Shown in pieces: positions 1-4,813 of a DNA stretch of 5,461 bases. Position 1 is the stretch's first letter. Every line of letters begins with the position of its first letter. The notes below the pieces were generated by a model that saw nothing but the letters and a program-made list of their open reading frames with translations, made no database searches and was not told the origin of the DNA. A program made the position numbers and the translations under genes. This stretch comes from Alphaproteobacteria bacterium. Its GTDB lineage: Bacteria > Pseudomonadota > Alphaproteobacteria > Rhizobiales > Devosiaceae. The stretch lies in assembly GCA_018820005.1 (NCBI GenBank), contig JAHJOS010000671.1, forward strand, positions 1 to 5,461, read 5' to 3'.

Positions 1-144
1 CCAGAGTATTTTCAGGATCGCCGCGAGATAGCATCGCTGTCAAAGATCATCCTCGACCAGACCACCGGCGCACCAAGTGATGCCGGTGAGATGGCCAGGA
101 TCGATGACGACCTCGAGGTCGAATACACCAGAACCATGTACTGA
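1..144 (+). CDS. C-terminal end of an unrecognised protein (5' truncated by window edge)
   Basis: Frame 1 is open from the first base to a TGA at 142-144 and gives 47 residues. The peptide is mixed and charged. It starts PEYFQDRREIASL and ends in an acidic stretch, IDDDLEVEY, followed by TRTMY. That looks like a soluble C-terminal tail rather than random translation, but I recognise no motif and cannot name a family. Third positions are less G/C-biased than in neighbouring genes (ATA, TCA, AGA and AGT codons occur), which lowers confidence. An internal ATG at 91 could start only a 17-residue peptide, so a continuing upstream gene is the better reading. If real, the gene ends 152 bp before dsbB on the same strand, and the hairpins in that gap may mark its 3' end. 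Confidence 0.45.
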   Translation, partial: PEYFQDRREIASLSKIILDQTTGAPSDAGEMARIDDDLEVEYTRTMY

Positions 145-163
145 CGCCCCTCCGGGATCGGCA

Positions 164-204
164 GCGATGGCGCCATTGCCTGCGGGGCAAGGCAGTGCCA
201 TCGC
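164..204. repeat. Large imperfect hairpin in the gap upstream of dsbB
   Basis: Bases 164-173 pair with 195-204: eight perfect pairs (GCGATGGC with GCCATCGC), then one G.U and one C-G pair. Inside, TTGCC (176-180) pairs with GGCAA (186-190) around a five-base loop. No T-tract follows on either strand, so it is not a standard rho-independent terminator. It could be an extragenic palindrome, a 3'-end stabiliser of the upstream message, or part of the dsbB leader. The pairing is seen directly; the role is not known. Confidence 0.6.
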
Positions 205-232
205 CGTGCCCTGTGATCATTTGCCCGTTATT

Positions 233-267
233 GGCTGGAATTTGCCGCTTCGGCGGTCTATCCAGCC
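233..267. repeat. Second hairpin with a UUCG loop, 30 bp before the dsbB start
   Basis: GGCTGGA (233-239) pairs perfectly with TCCAGCC (261-267). Within it, CCGC (245-248) pairs with GCGG (253-256) closing a TTCG loop, the stable cUUCGg tetraloop. The only following T residues are 268-270, so termination would be weak. It could end the upstream transcript or act as a leader structure of dsbB. Confidence 0.55.
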
Positions 268-296
268 TTTGCCTGTCAATATCGGACCCCCCGCCC

Positions 297-803
297 ATGA
301 CCTCTCTCCTCGAGCCGCTCGACAAGAAATCTGCCGCTTTGGCCTTTGTGCTCGGTCTCGCCACCATTCTGGGCGCCTGGGGCAGCCAGGTCATCGGCGG
401 GCTCGTCCCCTGCGAGCTGTGCCTCGAACAACGCATGGCCTATTACTATGGCCTGCCCCTGCTGCTGGTCGTGCTGCTGGCATGGAACCGCCTGCCGCTG
501 GCCGTCTGGTACCTGGCCATGGCCATCGTCACCGCCATCTTTGTCTGGGGCACCTATATGGGCGCCTACCACGCAGGCGTCGAATGGGGCTTCTGGCCGG
601 GCCCGACGGCCTGCACCGGCGTCGGCGACATTATGGATTTCAATTCCCTGAGCGATATGAAGCCGGTGATCGGCTGCGACGTCGTGCAGTTCCGCCTGTT
701 CGGCATTTCGCTGGCCGGCTACAACGCCTTGATCTCGCTGGCCATCGTGGCGCTGCTGGGGACCTCGATCTCGGCCCAGATGCGTGGCCGCAACCGCGCC
801 TGA
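297..803 (+). CDS. dsbB: Disulfide bond formation protein B (DsbB family)
   Basis: This 168-residue inner-membrane protein should reoxidise a periplasmic thiol oxidase of the DsbA type and pass the electrons to quinone. The first periplasmic pair is C39-x-x-C42 in VPCELCLEQR, the usual DsbB context including the Arg after the pair. The second pair is C106 and C127, in a loop preceded by YHAGVEWGFWPGP, typical of alphaproteobacterial members. Four hydrophobic segments lie near residues 13-34, 48-62, 69-88 and 134-155, as in the family, and the length is normal. I chose ATG 297 because the in-frame upstream extension from 195 adds a Cys/Pro-rich stretch encoded across a hairpin and unlike DsbB. 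There is no evident Shine-Dalgarno before 297. No dsbA lies in the window. The next gene is convergent, 58 bp away, so dsbB is probably transcribed alone or with the unknown upstream gene. Confidence 0.95.
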   Translation: MTSLLEPLDKKSAALAFVLGLATILGAWGSQVIGGLVPCELCLEQRMAYYYGLPLLLVVLLAWNRLPLAVWYLAMAIVTAIFVWGTYMGAYHAGVEWGFWPGPTACTGVGDIMDFNSLSDMKPVIGCDVVQFRLFGISLAGYNALISLAIVALLGTSISAQMRGRNRA

Positions 804-805
804 CA

Positions 806-822
806 CCAACCCTTCGGGCTGG
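806..822. terminator. Weak hairpin just after dsbB in the convergent gap
   Basis: CCAACCC (806-812) pairs with GGGCTGG (816-822) with one mismatch and a three-base loop, starting two bases after the dsbB stop. No T-run follows on the plus strand. Overlapping alternative pairings exist (818-822 with 833-837; 833-839 with 843-849). The last is followed on the minus strand by TTTTCT (832 down to 827) and might help end the HNH transcript. All are weak as intrinsic terminators. Confidence 0.25.
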
Positions 823-861
823 ATGTAGAAAACCAGCGGCTGCCTTTGGCGGGCGGTCGCC

Positions 862-1419
862 CTAGGGCTCGAGCTCGATGTCCCAATACAGATAATCCAG
901 CCAGCTCTGGTGCAGATGGTTGGGCGGAAACGCCCGGCCATTGTTGTGCAGATCATGCACAGTCGGGTGGTATGGCGCCTGGTGCGGGAACATTCTGATC
1001 TCGCTGGGCATCCTGTTGGCCTTTTTGAGATTGCAGGGCGCACAGGCGGCCACCACATTTTCCCAGGTCGTCTGGCCGCCCTTGGAACGCGGGATCACAT
1101 GGTCAAACGTCAGATCATCGCGCGCGCCACAATATTGGCACTGAAACCGATCGCGCAGGAACACATTAAAGCGGGTAAAAGCCGGATGGCGCGCCGGTTT
1201 GACATAGTCACGCAGCGATACCACGCTGGGCAGCCGCATCTCAAAGCTGGGGGAGTGGATCACCGTGTCATAAAGGCTGACGATATTGACCCGATCCAGG
1301 CACACCGCCTTGATCGCGTCCTGCCACGACCATAGCGATAGCGGATAGTAACTGAGCGGCCGGAAATCGGCGTTCAGCACCAGCGCGGGACAGGCCTCAG
1401 GCGACACGTGAATGGTCAC
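862..1419 (-). CDS. Stand-alone HNH endonuclease domain protein
   Basis: This 185-residue protein carries a zinc-ribbon HNH nuclease domain at about residues 85-140. C94-x-x-C97 and C126-x-x-C129 are the expected zinc ligands. D106-H107 in LTFDHVIPRSKGG is the catalytic His region, N121 lies in WENVV, and N130 follows the last Cys. The N-terminal part (VLNADFRPLSYYPLSLW) and the C-terminal tail fit the small alphaproteobacterial HNH family, whose members are usually single chromosomal genes rather than phage or restriction genes. The true substrate is not established, so 'endonuclease' rests on the fold. The start is GTG at 1417-1419, with GGGAGA (1425-1430) five bases upstream; no ATG fits as well. 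It is last in the minus-strand block, 89 bp after the esterase gene, and a possible promoter lies in that gap, so it may be expressed independently. The TAG stop lies in a palindrome, GCCCTAGGGC (859-868). Confidence 0.9.
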   Translation of the reverse strand: MTIHVSPEACPALVLNADFRPLSYYPLSLWSWQDAIKAVCLDRVNIVSLYDTVIHSPSFEMRLPSVVSLRDYVKPARHPAFTRFNVFLRDRFQCQYCGARDDLTFDHVIPRSKGGQTTWENVVAACAPCNLKKANRMPSEIRMFPHQAPYHPTVHDLHNNGRAFPPNHLHQSWLDYLYWDIELEP

Positions 1420-1426
1420 TAGAGTC

Positions 1427-1439
1427 TCCCGAAAAGGGA
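1427..1439 (-). promoter_or_regulatory. Small stem that could hide the ribosome site of the HNH gene
   Basis: Read on the minus strand, UCCC pairs with GGGA around a five-base loop (UUUUC), and a flanking U.G pair extends it by one. The GGGA arm is part of the GGGAGA Shine-Dalgarno that serves the GTG start at 1419. The stem is only four to five pairs, so any effect on translation would be modest. Pairing is seen; regulation is inference. Confidence 0.25.
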
Positions 1440-1463
1440 ATCGAGTAAGTCCATATCCCCTTT

Positions 1464-1493
1464 ATACTAAGCCCTTTGTGTCAGGGCTGTGAA
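1464..1493 (-). promoter_or_regulatory. Possible promoter of the HNH gene
   Basis: On the minus strand, TTCACA (1488-1493) could be a -35 element and TAGTAT (1464-1469) a -10 element, 18 bp apart. The -35 matches TTGACA at five of six positions and the -10 matches TATAAT at four of six. This would give a leader of roughly 35-40 bases before GTG 1419. The spacer holds an inverted repeat, AGCCC (1470-1474) with GGGCT (1484-1488), which might instead be a weak end signal for the esterase transcript. No T-run follows that stem. Confidence 0.35.
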
Positions 1494-1508
1494 GCCGGGG
1501 CGAAGGCG

Positions 1509-2168
1509 TTATTTTCTTGCAACTTCGGCAATGAAATTGCTGGCATAGGCCAGCCCATCCGGCGAAATCCCATGTCCGACACCCGGGCTGACATGATAGT
1601 GCACCGCCACGCCCGCCGCACGCAGCGCCGCGTCTGCCTCAGCGCTATGGGCCGGATCGACCACATTGTCGCTGTCCCCATGCACCAGGCACACCGGCGG
1701 ACGCGCGAACTGCTCGCCCCCAAATCCGTCCGGCGGCAGGAAGGCACCGGAAAACCCGATGATGCCCATCAGGCGCTCTGGCAGCGACAGCCCCACATGC
1801 AGCGCCATCATCGCGCCCTGGCTGAACCCGGCCAGCAGGGTCTGCTCGGGCGCAATGCCGGTCTGCGCCCACAAATCGGTGAGAAATTCCACCAGCACGG
1901 GTCGCGCCGCCATCACCCCGCTCTGGCGCTTGGCCAGCCGGTCACCCTCAAAGCTCACGTCGAACCACTGATAGCCCGAGGCCAGCTGTGCGCATTGTTG
2001 CGGCCCATTGGGCGCAATGAACACCGCGTCGGGCAAGATGTCCTGCCAATGCGGCGCCAGCCCGATCAGATCGGCGCCGTCCGAGCCATAGCCATGCAGC
2101 AGCACCACGGCCTGCTGCGGAACGCCACCCGATTTGGGTGGCAACATGGGGCCGGAGAGCTTGGTCAC
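1509..2168 (-). CDS. Alpha/beta-hydrolase carboxylesterase (phospholipase/carboxylesterase family)
   Basis: This 219-residue cytoplasmic serine hydrolase belongs to the Abhydrolase_2 family (bacterial carboxylesterases such as YpfH, eukaryotic acyl-protein thioesterases). The oxyanion-loop motif LLHGYGSDGADL begins at residue 23. The nucleophile S116 sits in GFSQG (114-118). D167 lies in HGDSDNVVD and H199 in GVGHGI, completing the Ser-Asp-His triad in the right order and spacing. There is no signal peptide and the length is normal for the family. The natural substrate cannot be told from sequence; small carboxyl esters are the usual test substrates. The start is GTG at 2166-2168, which overlaps the stop of the upstream glycosylase gene as GTGA. 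AAGGA (2177-2181) lies eight bases upstream, so the two genes are almost certainly co-transcribed and probably translationally coupled. Confidence 0.92.
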   Translation of the reverse strand: MTKLSGPMLPPKSGGVPQQAVVLLHGYGSDGADLIGLAPHWQDILPDAVFIAPNGPQQCAQLASGYQWFDVSFEGDRLAKRQSGVMAARPVLVEFLTDLWAQTGIAPEQTLLAGFSQGAMMALHVGLSLPERLMGIIGFSGAFLPPDGFGGEQFARPPVCLVHGDSDNVVDPAHSAEADAALRAAGVAVHYHVSPGVGHGISPDGLAYASNFIAEVARK

Positions 2169-2854
2169 AGGGCAATTCCTTCTTGATCGCGCAGCACGGC
2201 GAAATAGCGCCAGAACAACAGCGCCGCAGCCGAGCGATGGGGCGCCCAGCCCGCTGCCACGACGATCATCTCCTTGATCGTCGGACGGGCGTCAAGCCCA
2301 AGCCCGTGCCCAACCGCCTTGAGCAGCGCCAGATCACCCTCGGGAAACACATCCCGGTGCCCCGCGCAAAACATCAGATAAACCTCGGCCGTCCAGGGTC
2401 CGATACCCTTGTGCGCCACCAGATAGGCCACCGCCTGCTCAATGGGCAGCGTCTCAAGATGATCAAAGTCCAGTTGCCCATCCACCATGGCCTGGGCGAT
2501 GGCCCGCACGGTCGCAAACTTGCTGGCCGAGAACCCGGCTCCACGTACTTCCGCTTCACTCAGCCCCAGATAAGTGGCCGGCTCCAGCGCCCCCTCGATC
2601 AGCTCGAAGCGCCCCCAGATCGCCCGCGCGCTGGCCACAGATACCTGCTGACCGCAGATGACCTTGGCGATGCCGGCAAATCCGGGCGCACTCAGCCGCG
2701 GCGCGACATCACCCGCCACCACCCGCACCGCCGCCAGCCGCGGATCGAGTGCCACCAGCAGATCGAGTTCGTCGGCGATGGCCGCAACGCTGTCGAGCCG
2801 TCGTGACGACCCCGATGGCCCTGTGCTATTACCCCGCCGTGTCGACACCGTCAT
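2165..2854 (-). CDS. DNA-3-methyladenine glycosylase II (AlkA-like)
   Basis: This 229-residue helix-hairpin-helix DNA glycosylase should excise alkylated bases such as 3-methyladenine, starting base-excision repair. VICGQQVSVASA (65-76) is the conserved helix near the start of the HhH-GPD domain. GIGPWTAEV (150-158) is the hairpin, and D174 in FPEGDLAL is the expected catalytic aspartate. It lacks the N-terminal domain of E. coli AlkA (282 residues), which is common in the shorter alphaproteobacterial versions. The first ~17 residues (MTVSTRRGNSTGPSGSS) are Ser/Gly-rich and not conserved-looking, but no closer in-frame start exists except GTG at 2848. ATG 2854 is favoured by AAGGACAGGA (2859-2868) just upstream. 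It is first in the minus-strand block, is coupled to the esterase gene by a 4-base overlap, and its 5' end overlaps that of gluQRS. No adaptive-response genes are nearby. Confidence 0.9.
   Translation of the reverse strand: MTVSTRRGNSTGPSGSSRRLDSVAAIADELDLLVALDPRLAAVRVVAGDVAPRLSAPGFAGIAKVICGQQVSVASARAIWGRFELIEGALEPATYLGLSEAEVRGAGFSASKFATVRAIAQAMVDGQLDFDHLETLPIEQAVAYLVAHKGIGPWTAEVYLMFCAGHRDVFPEGDLALLKAVGHGLGLDARPTIKEMIVVAAGWAPHRSAAALLFWRYFAVLRDQEGIAL
2803..2832 (+). promoter_or_regulatory. Possible promoter for a leaderless gluQRS message
   Basis: GTGACG (2803-2808) and TATTAC (2827-2832) are 18 bp apart, and the -10 is preceded by TGC, an extended -10. Each hexamer matches the consensus at four of six positions. 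A start site about seven bases downstream would fall at or next to GTG 2839, the best gluQRS start codon, which has no Shine-Dalgarno. The elements lie inside the glycosylase coding region on the opposite strand. Confidence 0.35.
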
Positions 2855-3696
2855 CCAGTCCTGTCCTTCGCTTTGCGCCCAGCCCCAATGGCCGGCTGCA
2901 TCTGGGTCATGCCTATTCGGCCCTTCTGACCTGGCAGGCCGCCGCGCGTCTGGGCGGCACCGCCCTGCTGCGCATCGAAGACATCGACACCGAACGCTGT
3001 AAACCCGAATTTACCACCGCAATCGAGACCGATCTGGCCTGGCTTGGTCTGAGCTGGCCCACGCCGGTCATGCTTCAGTCCGAGCGCATGGATGCCTATG
3101 CCGATGCCGGCAATGTCCTGCGCGAACAGAACCTGCTCTATCCCTGCTTCTGCAGCCGGGCCGAAATTGCCGCCCTCGCGACCGAAACGGACCCCGATGG
3201 CGCCCCGCTCTATCCCGGCACCTGTCGGCACCTGCACCGTGGCGAACAGATCGAACGCCTCGAACGCGGCGACCCCGTGCAGTTCCGCCTCGATACCCAG
3301 GGGGCCATAGAGCGCACTGGCATGCTCACCTTTACCGTCGTCGGACCGTTGGTCACAGACCGTCCCCAGATCCGCCATGCCCGGCCGCAGCGTTGGGGCG
3401 ATGTGGTGCTGCAGCGCAAGGGCACACCCACCAGCTACCATCTCAGCGTCGTCGTCGATGATGCCGCCCAGGCCATCACCCATGTCACGCGCGGCCGCGA
3501 CATGGAGGCGGCAACCGATATCCATGTGCTGCTGCAAACCCTCTTGGGCCTGGCTTCCCCCATCTATCATTTTCATCGCCTGATTCTGGACGATGCCGGG
3601 CGCAAACTGGCCAAGTCAAAGGGCTCGCCATCACTGGCAAGCCTGCGCGACGGGGGCTGGACGCCCGACGACGTGCGCCAGTCTCTCGGCCTCTAG
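2839..3696 (+). CDS. gluQRS: Glutamyl-Q tRNA(Asp) synthetase
   Basis: GluQRS is a truncated glutamyl-tRNA synthetase paralogue. It activates glutamate and attaches it to queuosine at position 34 of tRNA-Asp, without an anticodon-binding domain. The 285-residue product has the N-terminal LRFAPSPNGRLHLGHAYSA with the HIGH-type motif HLGH (21-24), then RIEDID (45-50). The family zinc site is present as C103-x-C105, Y125 and C129. The KMSKS equivalent is KLAKS (256-260), and the chain stops about 25 residues later, as expected for GluQRS and far short of GltX (~470). GTG 2839 gives a normal N-terminus; ATG 2815 would add eight residues (MALCYYPA), and neither has a Shine-Dalgarno. No in-frame start lies between 2839 and the conserved motif, so overlap with the divergent glycosylase gene is unavoidable unless that gene starts much later. 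A lysR remnant follows directly after the stop. Confidence 0.93.
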   Translation: MSTPSSSPVLRFAPSPNGRLHLGHAYSALLTWQAAARLGGTALLRIEDIDTERCKPEFTTAIETDLAWLGLSWPTPVMLQSERMDAYADAGNVLREQNLLYPCFCSRAEIAALATETDPDGAPLYPGTCRHLHRGEQIERLERGDPVQFRLDTQGAIERTGMLTFTVVGPLVTDRPQIRHARPQRWGDVVLQRKGTPTSYHLSVVVDDAAQAITHVTRGRDMEAATDIHVLLQTLLGLASPIYHFHRLILDDAGRKLAKSKGSPSLASLRDGGWTPDDVRQSLGL

Positions 3697-3970
3697 TCTT
3701 TCTATCGCTACGATGCCGCCTGCGTTCCGATTCCCAGACCCATCTGTGGGCCCTGCTCACTGCAGGCCTCGGCATCGGCTTTGCCCAGCGCAATCTGGTG
3801 GAGCAACCCCCGGCATGGTGGCCCCGCCGATCGACCTGCAGATACCCCCGCTCGATATCTGGCTCACCACACACAGGGAATTGTTCACCTCACACCGGAT
3901 TCGTGCGATCTATGCTGCGCTCGTGGAGGGTCTGGATACGTATATCACCTGCACGCACCCCATTCGGTAG
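3697..3970 (+). pseudogene. Frameshifted C-terminal remnant of a LysR-type transcriptional regulator
   Basis: No single frame here makes a sensible protein, but joined frames resemble the end of a LysR substrate-binding domain. From 3720 one frame reads LRSDSQTHLWALLTAG, then LGIGFAQRNLVEQ, the typical segment ending in the GxGIG turn. At the CCCCC run (3807-3811) the reading must shift, as if one base were lost. The new frame continues PGMVAPPIDLQIPP, then LDIWLTTHRELF and TSHRIRAIYAALVEGL to a TAG at 3968-3970, matching the 'W-hydrophobic-xxH-x-L-x-S-x-R-I/V-R' tail of these regulators. A third frame directly after gluQRS (SFYRYDAA) may be a further piece, implying another shift near 3720. 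Only about 80-90 codons remain of the usual ~300, and the DNA-binding domain is absent. A sequencing error could explain one shift but not the missing two thirds. Confidence 0.75.
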
Positions 3971-3976
3971 GATCTC

Positions 3977-4177
3977 ATGCAAACTGCGCTCAATATCGCC
4001 ATCGCCCTCGCGATGCTCTTTGTCCTCATTGTTCTGGGCATGGGCCTGTGGAACATGCTCAAGGGCGGGCCGGGCAATACCAGCCAGCGCCTGATGCGCC
4101 TGCGCGTCATCGGCCAGGCCGTCGCTTTGGCGCTGCTGCTGGGCGCCCTGTTCCTGTTCGGCGGCAACAGAGGCTAG
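3977..4177 (+). CDS. Twin transmembrane helix small protein (HIG1-like)
   Basis: This 66-residue membrane protein has two hydrophobic helices, at about residues 5-28 and 44-62. They are joined by a basic, polar loop (KGGPGNTSQRLMRLR). The loop motif SQ-R/K-LMR-x-RV and the overall size match small alphaproteobacterial proteins related to the hypoxia-induced HIG1 domain, often annotated as twin transmembrane helix proteins. The loop is Arg/Lys-rich, so both ends are predicted on the outer side and the loop in the cytoplasm. Its biochemical role is unknown to me; a link to respiratory complexes is suggested only by the mitochondrial HIG1 relatives. The start ATG 3977 has AGGA (3969-3972) four bases upstream, and this site overlaps the stop codon of the lysR remnant. 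The gene stops six bases before the adenosyltransferase start, so the two are probably one transcription unit, a pairing I recall from other Hyphomicrobiales. Confidence 0.85.
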   Translation: MQTALNIAIALAMLFVLIVLGMGLWNMLKGGPGNTSQRLMRLRVIGQAVALALLLGALFLFGGNRG

Positions 4178-4183
4178 CGCGCC

Positions 4184-4777
4184 ATGGTCAAGCTCAACGT
4201 CATCTATACCAGGACCGGCGACGACGGCAGCACGGGCCTGGTCCGTGGTCCCCGCCGCGCCAAATATGACCTGCGCGTGGAAGCCTATGGCACGGTCGAT
4301 GAAGCCAATGCCTGCATTGGCCAGGCCCGGCTGCACACCACCGCCATGCCCAAGGTCGACCGCCTTCTCAGCCGCATCCAGAACGATCTGTTCGACGTCG
4401 GCTCCGACCTGGCCACGCCCGGCGCCGATGATCCCGCCGCCCAATATCCCTCGCTGCGCGTTCGCCCGGTCCAGACCGCAGCCCTCGAAAGCGCCATCGA
4501 CCAGCACAACGAAGCCCTCGCGCCGCTGACCAGTTTCGTCCTCCCCGGCGGCTCGCCGCTGGCAGCCTCCCTCCATATCGCGCGCACGGTCACGCGCCGT
4601 GCCGAGCGTATCACCGTGGAACTGGCCGCCACCGAGCCCGATACCAACCCCGAGGCCGTGCGCTATCTCAACCGGCTTTCCGACCTGCTGTTTGTGCTGG
4701 CGCGCGTCGCCAACGCCAATGGGACCCGCGATGTGCTCTGGGTTCCCGGCGGCAATGGCGACCAGCGCAAGAGTTGA
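4184..4777 (+). CDS. Cob(I)yrinic acid a,c-diamide / cob(I)alamin adenosyltransferase, PduO type
   Basis: The 197-residue enzyme transfers the adenosyl group of ATP to cobalt(I) corrinoids, making adenosylcobalamin. It belongs to the PduO/MMAB type, a trimer of helical bundles, and not to the CobA/BtuR P-loop type. The N-terminal ATP loop is YTRTGDDGSTGL (8-19). AYGTVDEANACIG (34-46), QNDLFDVGSDLATP (66-79) and FVLPGGSPLAASLH (118-131) follow in family order. The RRAER block supplies R138, E141 and R142, equivalent to human MMAB residues known to matter for activity, and YLNRLSDLLFVLAR (161-174) closes the bundle. Length is normal and no domain is fused. ATG 4184 lies six bases after the small membrane protein gene, with GAGG at 4170-4173 as a likely ribosome site. 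The next gene is convergent, so the unit ends here; elsewhere in the order I recall electron-transfer flavoprotein genes at this position. Confidence 0.94.
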   Translation: MVKLNVIYTRTGDDGSTGLVRGPRRAKYDLRVEAYGTVDEANACIGQARLHTTAMPKVDRLLSRIQNDLFDVGSDLATPGADDPAAQYPSLRVRPVQTAALESAIDQHNEALAPLTSFVLPGGSPLAASLHIARTVTRRAERITVELAATEPDTNPEAVRYLNRLSDLLFVLARVANANGTRDVLWVPGGNGDQRKS

Positions 4778-4795
4778 TCGACCGCAGCGTCTGAA

Positions 4796-4808
4796 TGCAA
4801 AAATTGCA
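4796..4808. terminator. Minor inverted repeat in the 36-bp convergent gap
   Basis: TGCAA (4796-4800) pairs with TTGCA (4804-4808) around three A residues, between the adenosyltransferase stop and the diguanylate cyclase stop. It is short and A/T-rich with no downstream T-run on either strand, so it is at best a weak shared end signal. Confidence 0.15.
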
Positions 4809-4813
4809 GGGGA

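Noticed and set aside
195..296. In-frame N-terminal extension of dsbB from ATG 195
   Set aside because: The added 34 residues are Cys/Pro-rich and unlike DsbB N-termini, and they are encoded across the 233-267 hairpin; the ATG at 297 gives a normal family length.
276..1058. Long minus-strand open frame across dsbB (260 codons)
   Set aside because: It is antisense to dsbB and overlaps the HNH gene, has low-complexity composition and no recognisable motif; such open shadow frames are common in high-GC genomes.
862..1419. HNH gene as a mobile or restriction-system component
   Set aside because: No methyltransferase, phage or intron-like neighbours are present; base composition matches the surroundings and the family is usually a core chromosomal gene.
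1422..1442. Two GANTC (CcrM-type methylation) sites within 21 bp in the HNH gene leader (1422-1426 and 1438-1442)
   Set aside because: Around twenty such sites are expected by chance in a window of this size and composition, so a close pair is not significant alone.
1476..2186. Plus-strand open frame of 236 codons opposite the esterase
   Set aside because: It is Arg/His/Gln-rich and has no motif; the minus strand carries a complete catalytic triad in family order.
2749..2838. Start of gluQRS at ATG 2749
   Set aside because: It would add an Arg-rich 30-residue leader (MPPADRVRRRW) unlike GluQRS and would deepen the overlap with the glycosylase gene.
2851..3576. Minus-strand open frame of 241 codons opposite gluQRS
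   Set aside because: It is Gly/Ala/His-rich with no family features and lies fully opposite a clear gluQRS.
3860..3976. Promoter for the small membrane protein and adenosyltransferase unit inside the lysR remnant
   Set aside because: AT-rich words such as TATGCT and GTATAT occur, but no -35/-10 pair with acceptable spacing was found.
3890..4576. Minus-strand open frame of 228 codons opposite the small membrane protein and adenosyltransferase genes
   Set aside because: It spans two well-supported genes on the other strand and shows no domain; it is a codon-bias artefact.
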